A stretch of DNA of 26,101 nucleotides from Acidobacteriota bacterium (GTDB lineage: Bacteria > Acidobacteriota > Blastocatellia > Pyrinomonadales > Pyrinomonadaceae), in NCBI GenBank assembly GCA_024640445.1, contig JAHEEZ010000013.1, positions 1-26,101 of the forward strand, read 5' to 3'. A program made the translations under genes and the position numbers. How positions within the stretch are numbered: the stretch's first letter is position 1; each line of letters opens with the position of its first letter. This document shows, piece after piece, positions 14,169 through 20,153 of the stretch. The notes below the pieces were generated by a model. That model had not been told where the DNA came from, did not search any database, and saw only the letters and a list, made by a program, of their open reading frames with translations.

Positions 14169-14282
14169 ATGAAAGTACGTCCTTCAGTTAAGAAGATTTG
14201 CGACAAGTGCAAGATCATCCACAGAAAAGGTGTGGTCCGTGTGATCTGCGAGAACCCGAAGCACAAGCAGCGCCAGGGATAA
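14169..14282 (+). CDS. rpmJ: 50S ribosomal protein L36, zinc-binding form
   Basis: The 37-residue product starts MKVRPSVKKICDKCK and ends KHKQRQG. The zinc ligands of the C-plus form are all present (Cys11, Cys14, Cys27, His32). L36 is the smallest 50S protein and binds 23S rRNA. AAGGAGA at 14155-14161 is a strong ribosome site eight bases upstream. It sits between infA and rpsM as in most bacteria. The reading frame is short and easily overlooked. Confidence 0.98.
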   Translation: MKVRPSVKKICDKCKIIHRKGVVRVICENPKHKQRQG

Positions 14283-14304
14283 GTTTAGGAGCAGAGAGAA
14301 GATT

Positions 14305-14688
14305 ATGGCTCGTGTAGCAGGAGTTGATTTACCGTTGCAGAAACGGTCTCAGATCGGGTTGACCTACATTTTCGGTATCGGAAAGGCGCGTGCCACCGAG
14401 ATTCTGAACTTGGCCGATGTAGACATCAACACGAAGATAAGGGACCTCAATGAAGAGGAACTTGGTCGTATCCGCAGCATCATCGACGAACAGGGCGATG
14501 TTGAGGGCGATCTGCGCAAAAGGCGACAGATGGATATCAAGCGCCTGATGGACATTGGCTGTTACCGCGGCCTTCGTCACCGCAGGGGCCTTCCGGTCCG
14601 CGGTCAGCGCACAAGCACCAACGCGAGGACCAGGAAGGGTCCGAAACGCGCGGCGGTCGCTAAGAAGAAAGCACCGGGCAAGAAGTAG
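14305..14688 (+). CDS. rpsM: 30S ribosomal protein S13
   Basis: The 127-residue product starts MARVAGVDLPLQKRSQIGLT and contains YIFGIGKARATEIL (helix-two-turn-helix), RRQMDIKRLMDIGCYRGLRH and the C-terminal basic tail RRGLPVRGQRTSTNARTRKG. S13 lies in the 30S head, pairs with S19 and contacts P-site tRNA through its tail. The final AVAKKKAPGKK is a usual-length basic end. The upstream GAGAGA gives a moderate ribosome site. It is canonical between rpmJ and rpsK. Confidence 0.98.
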   Translation: MARVAGVDLPLQKRSQIGLTYIFGIGKARATEILNLADVDINTKIRDLNEEELGRIRSIIDEQGDVEGDLRKRRQMDIKRLMDIGCYRGLRHRRGLPVRGQRTSTNARTRKGPKRAAVAKKKAPGKK

Positions 14689-14705
14689 CGGTAGCGGGAT
14701 ATTTG

Positions 14706-14736
14706 GCGCCGGCGGGTATGTTCTCCGCCGAGGCGC
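14706..14736 (+). promoter_or_regulatory. rpsM-rpsK spacer: strong 10-bp GC hairpin
   Basis: GCGCC-GGCGG (14706-14715) pairs with CCGCC (14725-14729) and GGCGC (14732-14736), with GA bulged and loop GTATGTTCT. It is the most GC-rich stem in the operon. No T tract follows, and the rpsK start 24 bases downstream lacks a Shine-Dalgarno. Confidence 0.55.
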
Positions 14737-14760
14737 GGGACTGTTGTCATCAATTAAGAT

Positions 14761-15162
14761 ATGGCTAAAGCGACCAAAGGAAAAAAGAAGGTTTACAAGA
14801 AGAAGGAAAAGAAGAACATCCCTTACGGGATCGTTCATATCGCCGCTTCTTTCAACAACACGCTTATCTCGATCACCGATACCGATGGTAATCTGATCGC
14901 CCAGTCTTCGGCCGGCGCGAAGGGATTCAGGGGTTCGAGGAAGGGTACGCCGTTCGCCGCACAGCAGGCTGCTTTCGATGTCGCTCGCAAGGCGCAGGAA
15001 GCTGGCATGCGCGAAGTTGAGGTCCGTGTGAAGGGCCCCGGCGGCGGACGCGAGTCGGCGATCCGTGCGATCAACAATTCGGGCATTCGCGTGACATCGA
15101 TCCGCGACACGACGCCGATTCCGCACAACGGGTGCCGGCCGCCCAAAAGACGCAGGGTCTGA
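14761..15162 (+). CDS. rpsK: 30S ribosomal protein S11
   Basis: The 133-residue product has a Lys-rich start (MAKATKGKKKVYKKKEKKNI) followed by the S11 core: HIAASFNNTLISITDTDGN, SSAGAKGFRGSRKGTPFAAQ and the invariant end PIPHNGCRPPKRRRV. S11 lies in the 30S platform next to the E-site codon. Length is normal (about 125-133). The ATG at 14761 is given by homology. The bases before it (CATCAATTAAGAT) have no Shine-Dalgarno, and a strong hairpin lies in the spacer. Confidence 0.98.
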   Translation: MAKATKGKKKVYKKKEKKNIPYGIVHIAASFNNTLISITDTDGNLIAQSSAGAKGFRGSRKGTPFAAQQAAFDVARKAQEAGMREVEVRVKGPGGGRESAIRAINNSGIRVTSIRDTTPIPHNGCRPPKRRRV

Positions 15163-15206
15163 CAACTGAAGGTTTCTTACAATTTTATTATCGAAAGGAA
15201 GAAGGG

Positions 15207-15252
15207 TGATCCGTTTCGGCGGATTGCCTGTAAACTTTTCCGTCAATAGGCA
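15207..15252 (+). promoter_or_regulatory. rpsD leader with two overlapping inverted repeats
   Basis: TGATCCG (15207-15213) can pair with CGGATTG (15220-15226; two wobble pairs) around TTTCGG. TGCCT (15225-15229) can pair with AGGCA (15248-15252). The two share bases 15225-15226, so they compete slightly. GGAGG follows at about 15259-15263, some 14 bases before the rpsD ATG, a long spacing. S4 is an alpha-operon regulator in E. coli; a link here is only conjecture. Confidence 0.35.
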
Positions 15253-15277
15253 TTGATTGGAGGCGAAAACTAACTAA

Positions 15278-15913
15278 ATGGCTAGATATAGAGATGCGGT
15301 GTGCCGTCTGTGCCGCCGCGAAGGCGCAAAATTATTCTTGAAGGGCGACCGCTGCTACAAGCCGTCGTGCGCGATCGAAAAACGCGGCACCCAGGCACCC
15401 GGCCAGCACGGCCCGACTGCGCGGCGCAGGATGCTCCAGGGATACGGCGAGCAGCTGCGCGAGAAGCAGAAGGTCAAACGTATTTACTTCGTACTGGAAA
15501 AGCAGTTCCGTATTTACTTCCAGAAAGCTTCAAGGCAAAAAGGCATTACCGGTGAGAACCTGCTGTTCATGCTCGAGCGCAGGCTCGACAATGCCGTTTT
15601 CCGGTCGGGATTCTCGACTTCGCGAAGACAGGCTCGCCAGCTGGTGAATCACGGGCACATTCTCGTAAATGGGCGAAAGGTCGATATCCCTTCTTTCCAG
15701 GTGAAGGTTGGCGATGTTATTTCGCTGAAGCACACGACAACAAAGAATCCGCACGTAGAAGGTGCCTGGCAGACAGCTGTCGGACGCGGCAGGCCGCCGT
15801 GGATCTCCGCCAACGACGGCGAGATCACTGCGACCGTTTCCGATCTGCCGAAGCGCGAAGATATTGACGGCGAAATCAACGAGCAGTTGATCGTCGAGCT
15901 TTACAGCAAGTAA
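15278..15913 (+). CDS. rpsD: 30S ribosomal protein S4, zinc-binding form
   Basis: The 211-residue product starts MARYRDAVCRLCRREGAKLF. The four N-terminal cysteines Cys9, Cys12, Cys26 and Cys31 form the zinc knuckle of the C-plus S4. The S4 RNA-binding domain is clear as MLERRLDNAVFRSGFSTSRR followed by ARQLVNHGHILVNGRKVDIP (about 92-132). S4 nucleates 30S assembly and in enterobacteria represses the alpha operon. The ribosome site GGAGG is rather far (about 14 bases). A terminator-like hairpin follows 13 bases after the stop. Confidence 0.98.
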   Translation: MARYRDAVCRLCRREGAKLFLKGDRCYKPSCAIEKRGTQAPGQHGPTARRRMLQGYGEQLREKQKVKRIYFVLEKQFRIYFQKASRQKGITGENLLFMLERRLDNAVFRSGFSTSRRQARQLVNHGHILVNGRKVDIPSFQVKVGDVISLKHTTTKNPHVEGAWQTAVGRGRPPWISANDGEITATVSDLPKREDIDGEINEQLIVELYSK

Positions 15914-15926
15914 CTCGGTTCCGTTG

Positions 15927-15966
15927 GCGAAGGAAAAACCCGCATAGCGGGTTTCCTTCGCTTTTC
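15927..15966 (+). terminator. Rho-independent terminator/attenuator between rpsD and rpoA
   Basis: The left arm GCGAAGGAAA-AA-CCCGC (15927-15943) pairs with GCGGG-TTTCCTTCGC (15947-15961) around ATA with a two-base bulge, giving about 15 bp. TTTTC follows directly. It lies inside the alpha operon, 31 bases before rpoA, so it must be leaky or regulated, or rpoA must have its own promoter. Confidence 0.75.
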
Positions 15967-15996
15967 GGTGGTTTCAAAAATCTTTCATAAAAAAAT

Positions 15997-17010
15997 ATGA
16001 CGCAAAATAACCATTGGACAAATTTTCAGATGCCGAGCCGACTGAACGTTGATTCCGAGACATTGACGGAACGCTATGGGAAGTTTTACGCCCAGCCGTT
16101 CGAAAGGGGCTTTGGCACGACCATCGGCAACTCCATCAGGAGGGCGCTGCTTTCGTCCATAGAAGGAGCGGCGATCACCGCTGTAAAGATCGAAGGCGTC
16201 GAGCACGAGTTTTCTTCAATCAAGGGCGTCACCGAAGACGCCACTGACGTGATACTGAATCTCAAGCAGGTTCCGATCACGCTCCATAGCGCCGAGCCCA
16301 AAACACTTACGATCAGTAAGTCGGGAGAAGGCGAGGTGACGAGCGCCGACATAGAGGGCGACGGAGACGTCGAGATCCTGGATAAGAGCATTCATATAGC
16401 CACCCTCAGCAAGGACGGTGAGCTGAACATAGAAATGCGCCTTAAGCGCGGTCGCAGCTACGTTTCGGCAGAGTTCAACAATGATGAGGACCTTTCGCTG
16501 GGCTATATTCCCATCGACTCGGTCCACACCCCGATCAAGAAGGTGAACTACAACGTCGAAAAGACCCGTCAGGGATCGAACACCGAGTACGACAAACTCA
16601 CCATCGAGGTTTGGACGAACGGATCGGTGAAACCCGAAGATTCGATCGGGCTTGCTGCAAAGCTGGTCAAGGACCACATGTCCATCTTCATCAATTTTGA
16701 AGAGGATGAGGAAGAATTCGCGTACGAGGACATCGCGCGTCCCCCGCTTCTCAGGAATGATCTTCTTGACCGTTCGGTCGATGAGCTCGAACTTTCTGTC
16801 AGGTCTTACAACTGCCTGAAGAATGCCGATGTGAGGACGATCCGCGATCTTATCCGCAGAAGCGAGAAAGATATGCTCGGCACGAAGAACTTCGGTAAGA
16901 AGTCGCTCAACGAGATCAAAGACCTCTTGCATGGCATGGGACTCGATTTCGGAATGGAGTTCGACGAGCAGGGTAATCCGATACCGGGAACGGGCGGACG
17001 CGACCTTTAA
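15997..17010 (+). CDS. rpoA: DNA-directed RNA polymerase subunit alpha
   Basis: The 337-residue product has the N-terminal dimerisation domain (about 1-235), with EPFERGFGTTIGNSIRRALL-type sequence (here AQPFERGFGTTIGNSIRRAL) and IEGVEHEFSSIKGV. A linker follows, then the C-terminal domain (about 262-320) with ELELSVRSYNCLKNADVRTI and GTKNFGKKSLNEIKDLL. Alpha seeds polymerase assembly, and its C-terminal domain contacts UP elements and activators. Both domains are complete. The start lacks a Shine-Dalgarno and is preceded by an A-rich run (TTTCATAAAAAAAT) only 30 bases after the upstream terminator. Confidence 0.98.
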   Translation: MTQNNHWTNFQMPSRLNVDSETLTERYGKFYAQPFERGFGTTIGNSIRRALLSSIEGAAITAVKIEGVEHEFSSIKGVTEDATDVILNLKQVPITLHSAEPKTLTISKSGEGEVTSADIEGDGDVEILDKSIHIATLSKDGELNIEMRLKRGRSYVSAEFNNDEDLSLGYIPIDSVHTPIKKVNYNVEKTRQGSNTEYDKLTIEVWTNGSVKPEDSIGLAAKLVKDHMSIFINFEEDEEEFAYEDIARPPLLRNDLLDRSVDELELSVRSYNCLKNADVRTIRDLIRRSEKDMLGTKNFGKKSLNEIKDLLHGMGLDFGMEFDEQGNPIPGTGGRDL

Positions 17011-17016
17011 TATCGG

Positions 17017-17033
17017 GGCCGGTTTTGCCGGCC
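17017..17033 (+). promoter_or_regulatory. rpoA-rplQ spacer hairpin
   Basis: GGCCGG (17017-17022) pairs with CCGGCC (17028-17033) around TTTTG, six bases after the rpoA stop. No T tract follows. The rplQ ribosome site (GTGAAAGG, about 17051-17058) is outside the stem. Confidence 0.5.
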
Positions 17034-17060
17034 GGCAATTATTTTCGTTGGTGAAAGGCG

Positions 17061-17558
17061 ATGCGACACTTAAAAGCAAAAAGAAAACTTAACAGGACCT
17101 CGTCCCACAGGAAGGCCATGCTCAGAAACATGGCGACCTCGCTGATCAATTCAGACAAGGAATATATTGTGACGACGGTCGAGAAGGCGAAGGAATTGAG
17201 GCCTTTTGTGGAAAAAGCGATCACGCTCGCCCGCAAGGCACAGCACCTGGAAGGGGATGAGGCACCCGCGAAGGCGGTTCATCTGCGCAGGCGCGCCGCA
17301 CAGTATTTCCACTCCGGGAACCAGAATTTCAAACGCGAACAGAGCAAGTTTGGAGGCAAGACGCGAGGTCCGGTCGAAAGGACGGCGGGAGTTAAGGCCG
17401 TCAAACGTCTCTTTGATGAACTCGGCGAGCGTTACAAAGACCGAAATGGCGGTTATACTCGCATCATTCGCATCGGAGAACGCCGAAAGGGTGACAACGC
17501 CGAAATGGCGGTGATCGAACTTGTCGACAATCCGCGCGAGCTGGCGGCGAAACAATAA
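17061..17558 (+). CDS. rplQ: 50S ribosomal protein L17 with internal insertion
   Basis: The ends are classic L17: MRHLKAKRKLNRTSSHRKAM and LRNMATSLI at the start, KAVKRLFDELGERYKDRNGG then YTRIIRIGERRKGDNAEMAV at the end. Between LARKA (about 60) and VKAVKRLF (about 111) there are some 50 residues, where E. coli L17 has about 19. The extra segment includes HLRRRAAQYFHSGNQNFKRE and GGKTRGPVERTAG and is basic. L17 lies at the exit-tunnel rim. Total 165 residues compared with 116-130 commonly. accB begins 18 bases after the stop. Confidence 0.97.
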   Translation: MRHLKAKRKLNRTSSHRKAMLRNMATSLINSDKEYIVTTVEKAKELRPFVEKAITLARKAQHLEGDEAPAKAVHLRRRAAQYFHSGNQNFKREQSKFGGKTRGPVERTAGVKAVKRLFDELGERYKDRNGGYTRIIRIGERRKGDNAEMAVIELVDNPRELAAKQ

Positions 17559-17576
17559 CTACCAGGAGCGGAGAAT

Positions 17577-18089
17577 ATGGCTTCAGCAACCCAGAGAGAA
17601 GACGACGAAAAGGGAACCGGAAGCGGCACCCCTGTGAACGAGCCCTCACTCAACATGGATGAACTGAGGGAACTCGCGCAGTTGGTCGACGAACACGGGT
17701 TTACGGAATTCGAGTTTGAGAACGAGAAGATCCGCGTGCGTCTGGGCAAGAACACTATCGCGCAGACGGTCGCGGCGCCTGTGAATCCTGCACCCGCATC
17801 CGCTCCGACGACTGCCACTGAACCGGAAGCTCCCGTCGATGAGGACGAAGGTCTGCACAAGATCACGTCGCCTATTGTCGGAACATTCTACAGCTCACCG
17901 TCTCCGGACAAACCGCCGTATGTCAAGGAAGGCGATATGGTGTCTTCTGACACGGTCGTCTGTATCGTAGAAGCGATGAAGCTTATGAACGAGATCCAGG
18001 CGGAGGTGTCAGGGGAGATAGTCAAGGTTTACGTCGAAAACGCCGAACCGGTCGAATTCGGCCAGCCTTTGTTCGGCATCAGGAAGTAA
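17577..18089 (+). CDS. accB: Biotin carboxyl carrier protein of acetyl-CoA carboxylase
   Basis: The 170-residue product has the AccB layout. An N-terminal helix region (DELRELAQLVDEHGFTEFEF) is followed by a Pro/Ala linker (about 65-90) and a C-terminal biotinyl domain (about 95-169). The biotin site is VEAMKLMNEI with Lys135 as acceptor, and the AccB thumb-like segment GTFYSSPSPDKPPYVKEGD is present. It carries carboxyl-biotin between AccC and the AccAD transferase in fatty-acid synthesis. AGGAG gives a good ribosome site. It lies 18 bases after rplQ with no terminator, so probably shares transcripts with the alpha operon. Confidence 0.97.
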   Translation: MASATQREDDEKGTGSGTPVNEPSLNMDELRELAQLVDEHGFTEFEFENEKIRVRLGKNTIAQTVAAPVNPAPASAPTTATEPEAPVDEDEGLHKITSPIVGTFYSSPSPDKPPYVKEGDMVSSDTVVCIVEAMKLMNEIQAEVSGEIVKVYVENAEPVEFGQPLFGIRK

Positions 18090-18113
18090 GAATTTGCAGC
18101 CGCGAACCACAGT

Positions 18114-18142
18114 GTTTCACGGATGATAGCCATCCGCGAAAC
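18114..18142 (+). promoter_or_regulatory. accB-accC spacer hairpin, attenuator-like
   Basis: GTTTCACGGATG (18114-18125) pairs with CATCCGCGAAAC (18131-18142), eleven of twelve positions, around ATAGC. GGGGTGTTTTG follows, a poor T tract. The next gene starts 26 bases later without a Shine-Dalgarno. The core CATCCGCGA also occurs in the 9-bp repeat upstream of cca (24001-24009), so it may be a dispersed intergenic repeat. Confidence 0.55.
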
Positions 18143-18168
18143 GGGGTGTTTTGTGGCTAAACTTTTTT

Positions 18169-19524
18169 ATGAGCATTCGCCAGATCAACAAAGTGCTGAT
18201 CGCCAACCGGGGCGAGATCGCTTGCCGGATAATGTGGACGTGCAAGGAGATGGGCATCAAGACCGTCGCCGTGTACTCCGAAGCCGATCGTGACGCGTTG
18301 CATGTCCGGTTCGCGGATGAAGCGATCTGCATTGGCAAAGCATCTTCGGCTGAAAGCTACCTGAACATCCCCTCGATCATCAGCGCGGCGGAAATTACGA
18401 ACGTCGATGCGATCCATCCGGGTTACGGATTCCTGGCGGAATCGGAAATTTTCGCTTCGATCGCCGGCGACTGCAACATTAAGTTCATAGGCCCACGTCC
18501 GGAGATCATCAAGATGATGGGCGACAAGGTCGAAGCGAGAAGGACGATGCAGGCGGCCGGCGTTCCCATCCTTCCCGGAAGTCCCGATCCGATCGCGAAC
18601 ACCGAAGAAGCGCTGAAGACCGCAAAAGAGATCGGCTTTCCCCTGATAATCAAGGCAGCGGCGGGCGGCGGCGGACGCGGAATGCGGATCGTGCGCAAGA
18701 AAGAAGAGCTTGAGAACCAGCTCGAGACCGCCCAGCAGGAAGCGCTTGCCGCGTTCAAGGACGGATCGGTCTATATCGAGCGTTACATCGAGCGGCCAAG
18801 GCATATCGAGATCCAGGTGCTTGCGGACGAGCACGGGAACTGCATCCACCTCGGCGAACGCGAATGCACGATCCAGCGGCGGCATCAGAAGCTTCTCGAG
18901 GAAGCCCCTTCGCCCGCGATCAGCCAGGAGCTTCGCGAAGAGATGGGTAGGGTCGCTGTAAAAGCCTGCAGGGAAATAGGTTATTCAAATGCCGGAACGT
19001 TCGAGTTCCTCCTTGACGAGGACGATTCGTTCTACTTCATGGAAATGAATACCCGAGTTCAGGTCGAGCATCCGGTGACCGAGATGGTCACACTCGCGGA
19101 CATTGTGTTCAACCAGATCAGGATCGCGAAGGGTGAGGAATTGAGATACGCTCAGGAAGACGTGCAGATCGTCGGCCACGCCATCGAGTGCAGGATCAAC
19201 GCCGAAGACCCGGTAACGTTCGTTCCTTCGCCCGGAAGGATAACGGCATTCAACATTCCTGGGGGACCCGGAGTGAGGGTTGACACAGCGGTCTATCCGG
19301 ACTACGTCGTGCCGCCTTACTACGATTCGATGATCGCCAAACTCATCGTCCACGCGAGGACAAGGGAAGCGGCGATTCGTCGTATGAGGCGCGCCCTTGA
19401 GATGATGGTCGTTGAGGGTATCAAAACTACGATCCCGCTTCACATACGGATCATGGAGGACGAGAGGTTCCAAAGCGGAAAATTCTCGACCAAGTTCATG
19501 GAAGAATTCAACGACGGCAGGTGA
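18169..19524 (+). CDS. accC: Biotin carboxylase subunit of acetyl-CoA carboxylase
   Basis: The 451-residue ATP-grasp enzyme carboxylates biotin on AccB using ATP and bicarbonate. It shows VLIANRGEIACRIM (9-22), the glycine-rich lid KAAAGGGGRGMRIV (162-175), HLGERECTIQRRHQKLLEEA (227-246) and the catalytic MEMNTRVQVEHPVTE (291-305). Length matches E. coli AccC (449) and excludes the longer propionyl/pyruvate carboxylases. ATG 18169 (MSIRQINKVL) is preferred; the frame also reaches a TTG at 18151. No Shine-Dalgarno precedes the ATG, only TAAACTTTTTT. Confidence 0.97.
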   Translation: MSIRQINKVLIANRGEIACRIMWTCKEMGIKTVAVYSEADRDALHVRFADEAICIGKASSAESYLNIPSIISAAEITNVDAIHPGYGFLAESEIFASIAGDCNIKFIGPRPEIIKMMGDKVEARRTMQAAGVPILPGSPDPIANTEEALKTAKEIGFPLIIKAAAGGGGRGMRIVRKKEELENQLETAQQEALAAFKDGSVYIERYIERPRHIEIQVLADEHGNCIHLGERECTIQRRHQKLLEEAPSPAISQELREEMGRVAVKACREIGYSNAGTFEFLLDEDDSFYFMEMNTRVQVEHPVTEMVTLADIVFNQIRIAKGEELRYAQEDVQIVGHAIECRINAEDPVTFVPSPGRITAFNIPGGPGVRVDTAVYPDYVVPPYYDSMIAKLIVHARTREAAIRRMRRALEMMVVEGIKTTIPLHIRIMEDERFQSGKFSTKFMEEFNDGR

Positions 19525-19555
19525 ATTGCCGAGTTGGCCTAAGTGGATGCACCGA

Positions 19556-19584
19556 TTGACATTGACCCGTGGGGCATTCACAAT
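19556..19584 (+). promoter_or_regulatory. Candidate sigma-70-type promoter for rpsO
   Basis: A perfect -35 TTGACA (19556-19561) is followed, after 17 bases, by CACAAT (19579-19584), four of six -10 matches. It lies 32 bases after accC and would give a leader of about 75 bases for rpsO. A second TTGAC at 19563 has no partner at good spacing. Confidence 0.5.
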
Positions 19585-19608
19585 AAACGCAACTTAAATC
19601 TTTTGCGG

Positions 19609-19648
19609 TTATCGGCTTAGGCAAGCCGGAGTTACTGCGATAAAGGAG
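19609..19648 (+). promoter_or_regulatory. rpsO leader hairpin and distant ribosome site
   Basis: CGGCTT (19613-19618) pairs with AAGCCG (19623-19628) around AGGC. An outer TTATCG (19609-19614) can pair with CGATAA (19638-19643), touching the AAAGGAG run (19642-19648). That run is the only Shine-Dalgarno for rpsO but lies 19 bases before the ATG. S15 represses its own mRNA through leader structures in several phyla; whether this is such an element is inference. Confidence 0.45.
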
Positions 19649-19667
19649 AGATCATTTTTAACGAATT

Positions 19668-19937
19668 ATGCCATCAGCTAAGGAAGTAAAAGAACAAGTA
19701 GTAAACGATTTCAAACTGCACGACGGTGACACGGGCTCATCCCAGGTCCAGGTCGCGCTTCTCACCCAGAGGATCAACGAGCTCACAGAGCATTTCAAGG
19801 TCCATAAGAAGGATAACCATTCCCGCCGGGGGCTGTTGAAAATGGTCGCCCGCCGGAGGAAGCTTCTGGATTATCTAAAGCGCCGCAACATAGGCGAATA
19901 CCACGAAGTCATCAAGAGACTTAAGTTGAGAAGATAA
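19668..19937 (+). CDS. rpsO: 30S ribosomal protein S15
   Basis: The 89-residue product starts MPSAKEVKEQVVNDFKLHDG. It contains DTGSSQVQVALLTQRINELT and HFKVHKKDNHSRRGLLKMVA, the S15 four-helix signature with the conserved 16S-binding DTGS and H-x-KD-x-H-S residues. S15 binds the 16S three-way junction early in assembly. Length is the family norm (88-89). The ATG is set by homology and has its purine-rich site unusually far upstream. The rpsO-pnp pairing is widespread in bacteria. Confidence 0.98.
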   Translation: MPSAKEVKEQVVNDFKLHDGDTGSSQVQVALLTQRINELTEHFKVHKKDNHSRRGLLKMVARRRKLLDYLKRRNIGEYHEVIKRLKLRR

Positions 19938-19943
19938 CAAACG

Positions 19944-20139
19944 GCCGGGTCACAGATCCGGCATGAAAGAATGACCTCTTCGAGTCAGTTCTGAAAGGGT
20001 CCTTTCGAAGAATTCACGGGAAGGTGCTGAACGTGACAGCAAAAATTGCCTCTCGTGAACGAGGACCGCTCTTAGGGTAGTTAGTAAACCGAAAGCGGCA
20101 GATATGCTTCACGGCATGAGCATCTGCCGCTTTTTCTTT
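19944..20139 (+). ncRNA. Structured rpsO-pnp intergenic RNA (leader or small RNA), class unknown
   Basis: The 216-base gap holds many inverted repeats. First, GCCGGGTC (19944-19951) pairs with GATCCGGC (19955-19962). Then comes a nested set: GGTCCT (19998-20003) with AGGACC (20062-20067); inside it TTCACGGGA-a-GG (20013-20024) with CCTCTCGTGAA (20049-20059); inside that TGCTG (20025-20029) with CAGCA (20037-20041), loop AACGTGA. An alternative TCTTCGA (19977-19983) with TCGAAGA (20005-20011) also exists. It ends in a strong terminator 14 bases before pnp. CCGCT (20066-20070) can also pair with AGCGG (20094-20098), disrupting the terminator. I do not recognise a known riboswitch class. Confidence 0.6.
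20095..20139 (+). terminator. Strong Rho-independent terminator just before pnp
   Basis: GCGGCAGAT (20095-20103) pairs perfectly with ATCTGCCGC (20122-20130). An inner ATGC/GCAT stem (20104-20107 with 20114-20117) closes loop TTCACG, and GAGC is left unpaired. TTTTTCTTT follows at 20131-20139. The pnp ribosome site GAGGA begins at 20140. It can end an rpsO transcript or a small RNA, or act as a pnp attenuator. Confidence 0.88.
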
Positions 20140-20153
20140 GAGGAAAATCGTAG

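Noticed and set aside
18151..18168. TTG start for AccC adding MWLNFF
   Set aside because: The added residues are not part of the AccC family; ATG 18169 begins the conserved sequence.
19938..20139. Known riboswitch or SRP/RNase P/6S RNA in the rpsO-pnp gap
   Set aside because: I compared it from memory with the conserved cores of common classes (TPP, SAM, FMN, cobalamin, glycine, lysine, c-di-GMP, c-di-AMP, guanidine, fluoride, glmS, SRP) and saw no match; not a database result.
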